Shown here: one piece after another, positions 61,330 through 64,000 of the stretch
Position numbering within the stretch: the first letter of the stretch is position 1
Layout of the letters: the number at the start of each line of letters is the position of its first letter
From: Hoplostethus atlanticus
Lineage: Eukaryota > Chordata > Actinopteri > Trachichthyiformes > Trachichthyidae
Direction of reading: 5' to 3'
Assembly (NCBI GenBank): GCA_034670405.1
Contig: JAXDDX010000317.1
Coordinates: 158,704 to 222,703 of the forward strand
DNA length: 64,000 nucleotides
The notes under the pieces: generated by a model
Told to the model about the DNA's origin: nothing
Seen by the model: the letters and a program-made list of their open reading frames with translations, nothing else
Database searches by the model: none
Translations under genes and position numbers: made by a program

Positions 61330-62030
61330 CAGTCGCTCAAAAACAAATTCACTGTTGTCAGTTGTGTGTTTTAGCAGTAGTATATATTCACTTTTATTTG
61401 AGCTTTTATTCAGATGTAGTTAGTAGAAGTGGACTGTTTCTTTCCAACAGCACAGATATAGAGACAGACTCTCTCGCCATCAAACTATGGAAGCATATAG
61501 TTAACTTAATCCAAATGTTAATGCACCTGCAAAAGGGGGCGCTGTTTCTCACTTTTCACATTTGAATTAACACTTGAAGTTTGTTCACCACAAAGCGGGA
61601 CATGCAGGTCAAATGTTTTTTTCATTCACATTTTAATATTGTCAGTGAATGTGCTAACCAGTACATGAAAATGAAAACGCTATTGTGGGATTTCATTTTC
61701 ATTTTCCAATTTGCACGAGGGGAACACAAATGTCTTAGTGTATCTGTCAGCAAAAATATTGATATTAAAAATAACCGGTATACGGTAAAATGTGTGTGTT
61801 GATCCGGTATTTTACACCGGCTTCAAACGTCAGAACTAAAGACCGCAACTGTCCATTTTCTAAAGCAGCCTTCAGCATCCCAGAGTAGTAACAGTAAAAC
61901 GTACTCTATACTCTCTCACCTACCTGACCTTGAGACCAAATCAAGGTTATGTAGCTTAAGAAACATCCCACGTAATGTCAAAGACATTATGCAGCAATAA
62001 AAACAATAACAAGATGAAACACACAAGAAA
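61330..62030. other. intergenic, nothing recognisable
   Basis: AT-rich sequence without exon-like frames or recognisable repeats. Confidence 0.6.
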
Positions 62031-62032
62031 GA

Positions 62033-62107
62033 GGGTGTATAGCTCAGTGGTAGAGCATTTGACTGCAAGAGGTCAAGAGGTCCCCGGTTCAACTCCTGGT
62101 GCCCCCT
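62033..62107 (+). tRNA. tRNA-Cys-like sequence (GCA), probably pseudogene
   Basis: TATAGCTCAGTGGTAGAGCA (D arm, box A) is followed by TTTGACTGCA (anticodon GCA), then GGTCCCCGGTTCAACTCC (T arm, box B) and TGCCCCCT. Compared with the standard vertebrate tRNA-Cys layout there is a 3-base insertion just after the anticodon. The acceptor stem has one mismatch (T opposite C) and the T stem has one mismatch. These make normal folding and function doubtful. It may be a decayed tRNA gene or a tRNA-derived repeat. Confidence 0.65.
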
Positions 62108-62275
62108 GGGAATCATCACAACGAACAGCCATCTCATGATGAACCTGACAGAGACCTTTAATTTGAAAAAGAAGATGCTCAGTGTTTCAAAACTGCCTTG
62201 GAAGTGAACACCGATGTTTGTGTGCTTGTTCTGCATTTTCCTTTCATGCATTTACCCAGAATGCATCCAGAAAGA

Positions 62276-62310
62276 GGGGGTATAGCTCAGTGGTAGATCA
62301 CTTGATCCCT
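62276..62310 (+). pseudogene. truncated second tRNA-Cys-like copy
   Basis: It begins GGGGGTATAGCTCAGTGGTA, then GATCACTTGA, and jumps straight to TCCCTGGGAATC, the sequence that follows the first copy. The anticodon arm through the T arm is deleted. The flanks of both copies match (AGAAAGAGG before, CCCTGGGAATC and AGCCATCTCAT after), so the pair arose by duplication of tRNA plus flank. Confidence 0.75.
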
Positions 62311-62349
62311 GGGAATCGTCATACCTAGTTAGCCATCTCATTTTGGACC

Positions 62350-63323
62350 TGCCAGTGACAAATCTTCACAACGGATAACTGATATCAATTCTGAAGCAGA
62401 GGTTTATTATCCGCTATATCAAAGGCCTCTAACAGGACAGGTTGGTAAAAGCGCTCCAAGGAAACATTTTTAGATGATTTATCTATGAGCTGTCCATGCT
62501 TTTTCCTGTTTCTTTCTCCATAACCACACTGCCATCTGTTGGAATAAGTTTAAACTTACTTGTTAAGACCTTCTGCCCATCCTAGAGGTTTTTAATCACA
62601 AGGGGGTTATTCTTTTTTTTTTTTTATCACAACCATATTTAACGTTAAGTATTAGGGGTATGCAACCACATAGACATTTGGAGTTTGTTAGTAACTCAAC
62701 CAGTTACTCTCTCATCAAGTGTGAGCAGGCAATGTAAAATACAGAATGCTGCCTTCATGTGCTCCTTGTAAGCTCTGACTTCAGAGTTGTGAAGTTGTTA
62801 CTACAACTTGTAACACATAGGAGTGCTTTGGGTCGGAAATAACAACAAATGAAGCCCTGTAACAACAGTATGTTGATTTGATGGCTGCAGTTTTATTTTA
62901 GAAATCAATCACTACTGAGATACTTTATGTTGCAGGGACAGATTTAAGAAGAGAAAATGTGCACAAAGCATGCAGTTTGTTATTACCTTATAAATAAACC
63001 TTTGGATAATTCTAACTATTAAATATTATTGTGCTTTGTACATATACATATTTGTATTTTTGTTTATTTTGTTTTGTTTATTTTTATTTGATACATTACT
63101 TATTTAAAAATTATACTGTTTACTATAAATATTATTTGTAAATAAGTGGCACTATTACTACAGGAAATGTATTATTTTATTGTTATTGTTATTATTTCTG
63201 AAGCGGAACTATTAAAAGGCGCTGTTGTTTGACGTCGGTGTTGGAACCCAAAGATGACAATAACAGGAACCGGCAGGAGGCGCCCCCTCTGCTAACGTTA
63301 GTACACTCAATTAATTGGAACTC

Positions 63324-63391
<68 letters not shown>

Positions 63392-63589
63392 CAAGAACCA
63401 CAGGGGGATTCAATGGAGCCTGAAGACTCCCTGCAATGAGACAGCACCCTCACCCTGCACCCTGAGTCTCAACTCCCTGGGTTTGGCAAGCCTTTCCCTG
63501 TTCCTTATTTTTAATAAACCAAACATTAAGCTTCCCAATTGTGTGGTCTTTGTTGAAAAAGTGCAAATGCAGTGTTTGAATATGATTAC
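62350..63589. other. AT-rich region left of the THAP exon
   Basis: If the THAP gene is real, its later exons should lie here on the minus strand. I could not recognise any. A CT microsatellite occupies 63,321-63,387, and AT-rich sequence 62,990-63,190. Confidence 0.5.
63321..63387. repeat. (CT)n microsatellite
   Basis: About 33 CT units with one G interruption near the start. Confidence 0.97.
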
Positions 63590-63724
63590 CTCACATATCT
63601 TTTTGTTGTTGTAATCTGCAGTGATACTAAGATTTTTCCTCCTCTCCGTGTCGGTGGGGAAACCGTACATTCGTACTCCTTTCTCCGAGCGACTGGAGCA
63701 TCCCCATGCAGCACAGCAAACCAT
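63590..63724 (-). CDS. THAP-type zinc finger, first exon (partial)
   Basis: The minus-strand frame begins MVCCAAWGCSSRSEKGVRMY, then GFPTDTERRKNLSI...KKICE (45 codons), and meets a donor GAG|GTAAT at 63,589. Spacing of the first Cys pair, the FP-x-D-x-ERRK block and the closing ICE fit the start of a THAP domain (C2CH). Its final His-Phe would then sit at the start of the next exon, a usual split in this family. I could not find that exon, and the conserved Trp after ERRK is missing (NLS in place of KxW). It may therefore be a degenerate or transposon-derived copy. DNA binding is known for the family but not shown here. Confidence 0.55.
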
Positions 63725-64000
63725 GGTGGAGACTTTATGCAAGGACAACACGGAGGAAAGGGCACAGACAAACTGCTTGACATGCTATTCATGTTTCTGA
63801 TAGTCACCTGTCGGTCTCCTTCTGTCCTATCTGAAAGTCATAAAGATTACATTTCATGAAGGCATTAATCTTAGCCCTCAGTTACATGATTACTGAAACC
63901 ACCATGAATGAAATTACTGATCTAATGAAACATTCCTTCCCTTCCTCCCTCTAATATTCATAAACATTAGGATATGATTGCTCTTGATACCATACACTTT

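Overview
The window is vertebrate nuclear DNA, most likely from a teleost fish and probably a percomorph. Genes are split by GT-AG introns into vertebrate-style exons. Long CA/GT and CT microsatellites are frequent, and there are tRNA-derived SINEs with tails typical of fish genomes. There are no bacterial-style operons and no viral genome.

Layout. Positions 1 to about 13,400 hold no gene I can support. They contain microsatellites, SINE pieces, a Harbinger-like non-autonomous transposon carrying a broken MADF-type exon, and a deleted Tc1-like element. At 13,410-13,486 a TATA-like box is followed by a short candidate non-coding first exon, and a second candidate non-coding exon lies at 24,574-24,751. 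Both fit the 5' end of col8a1 (type VIII collagen alpha-1, + strand, two coding exons, 26,338-29,237). Directly downstream on + is jagn1 (Jagunal homolog 1, an ER membrane protein, three coding exons, 32,202-33,246).

The minus strand then carries two genes in tandem. They are nfkbiz (I-kappa-B zeta, ten coding exons, 42,509 down to 36,833), convergent with jagn1, and gk (glycerol kinase, nineteen coding exons, 54,401 down to 46,520). Head-to-head with gk on + is a teleost-type HIPK-like protein kinase (ten coding exons, 56,602-59,509). It has an unusual Ser/Thr/Pro repeat tail ending in a polybasic, Cys-rich segment. Its 3' end is duplicated immediately downstream as a decayed copy (about 59,617-60,684), followed by an inverted copy of its 3' UTR, a SINE, two tRNA-Cys-like relics and, on the minus strand, one THAP-domain exon.

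The genes do not form a common pathway. They are unrelated neighbours: a basement-membrane collagen, an ER trafficking factor, an inducible nuclear NF-kB cofactor, a glycerol-metabolism enzyme and a kinase. All exon joins were checked by hand for reading-frame continuity. UTR limits, transcription starts and poly(A) sites are inferred. The least ordinary locus is the HIPK-like kinase and its decayed partial duplicate. A second point of interest is an OCA-type (POU-coactivator) motif encoded in the nfkbiz N-terminal half.
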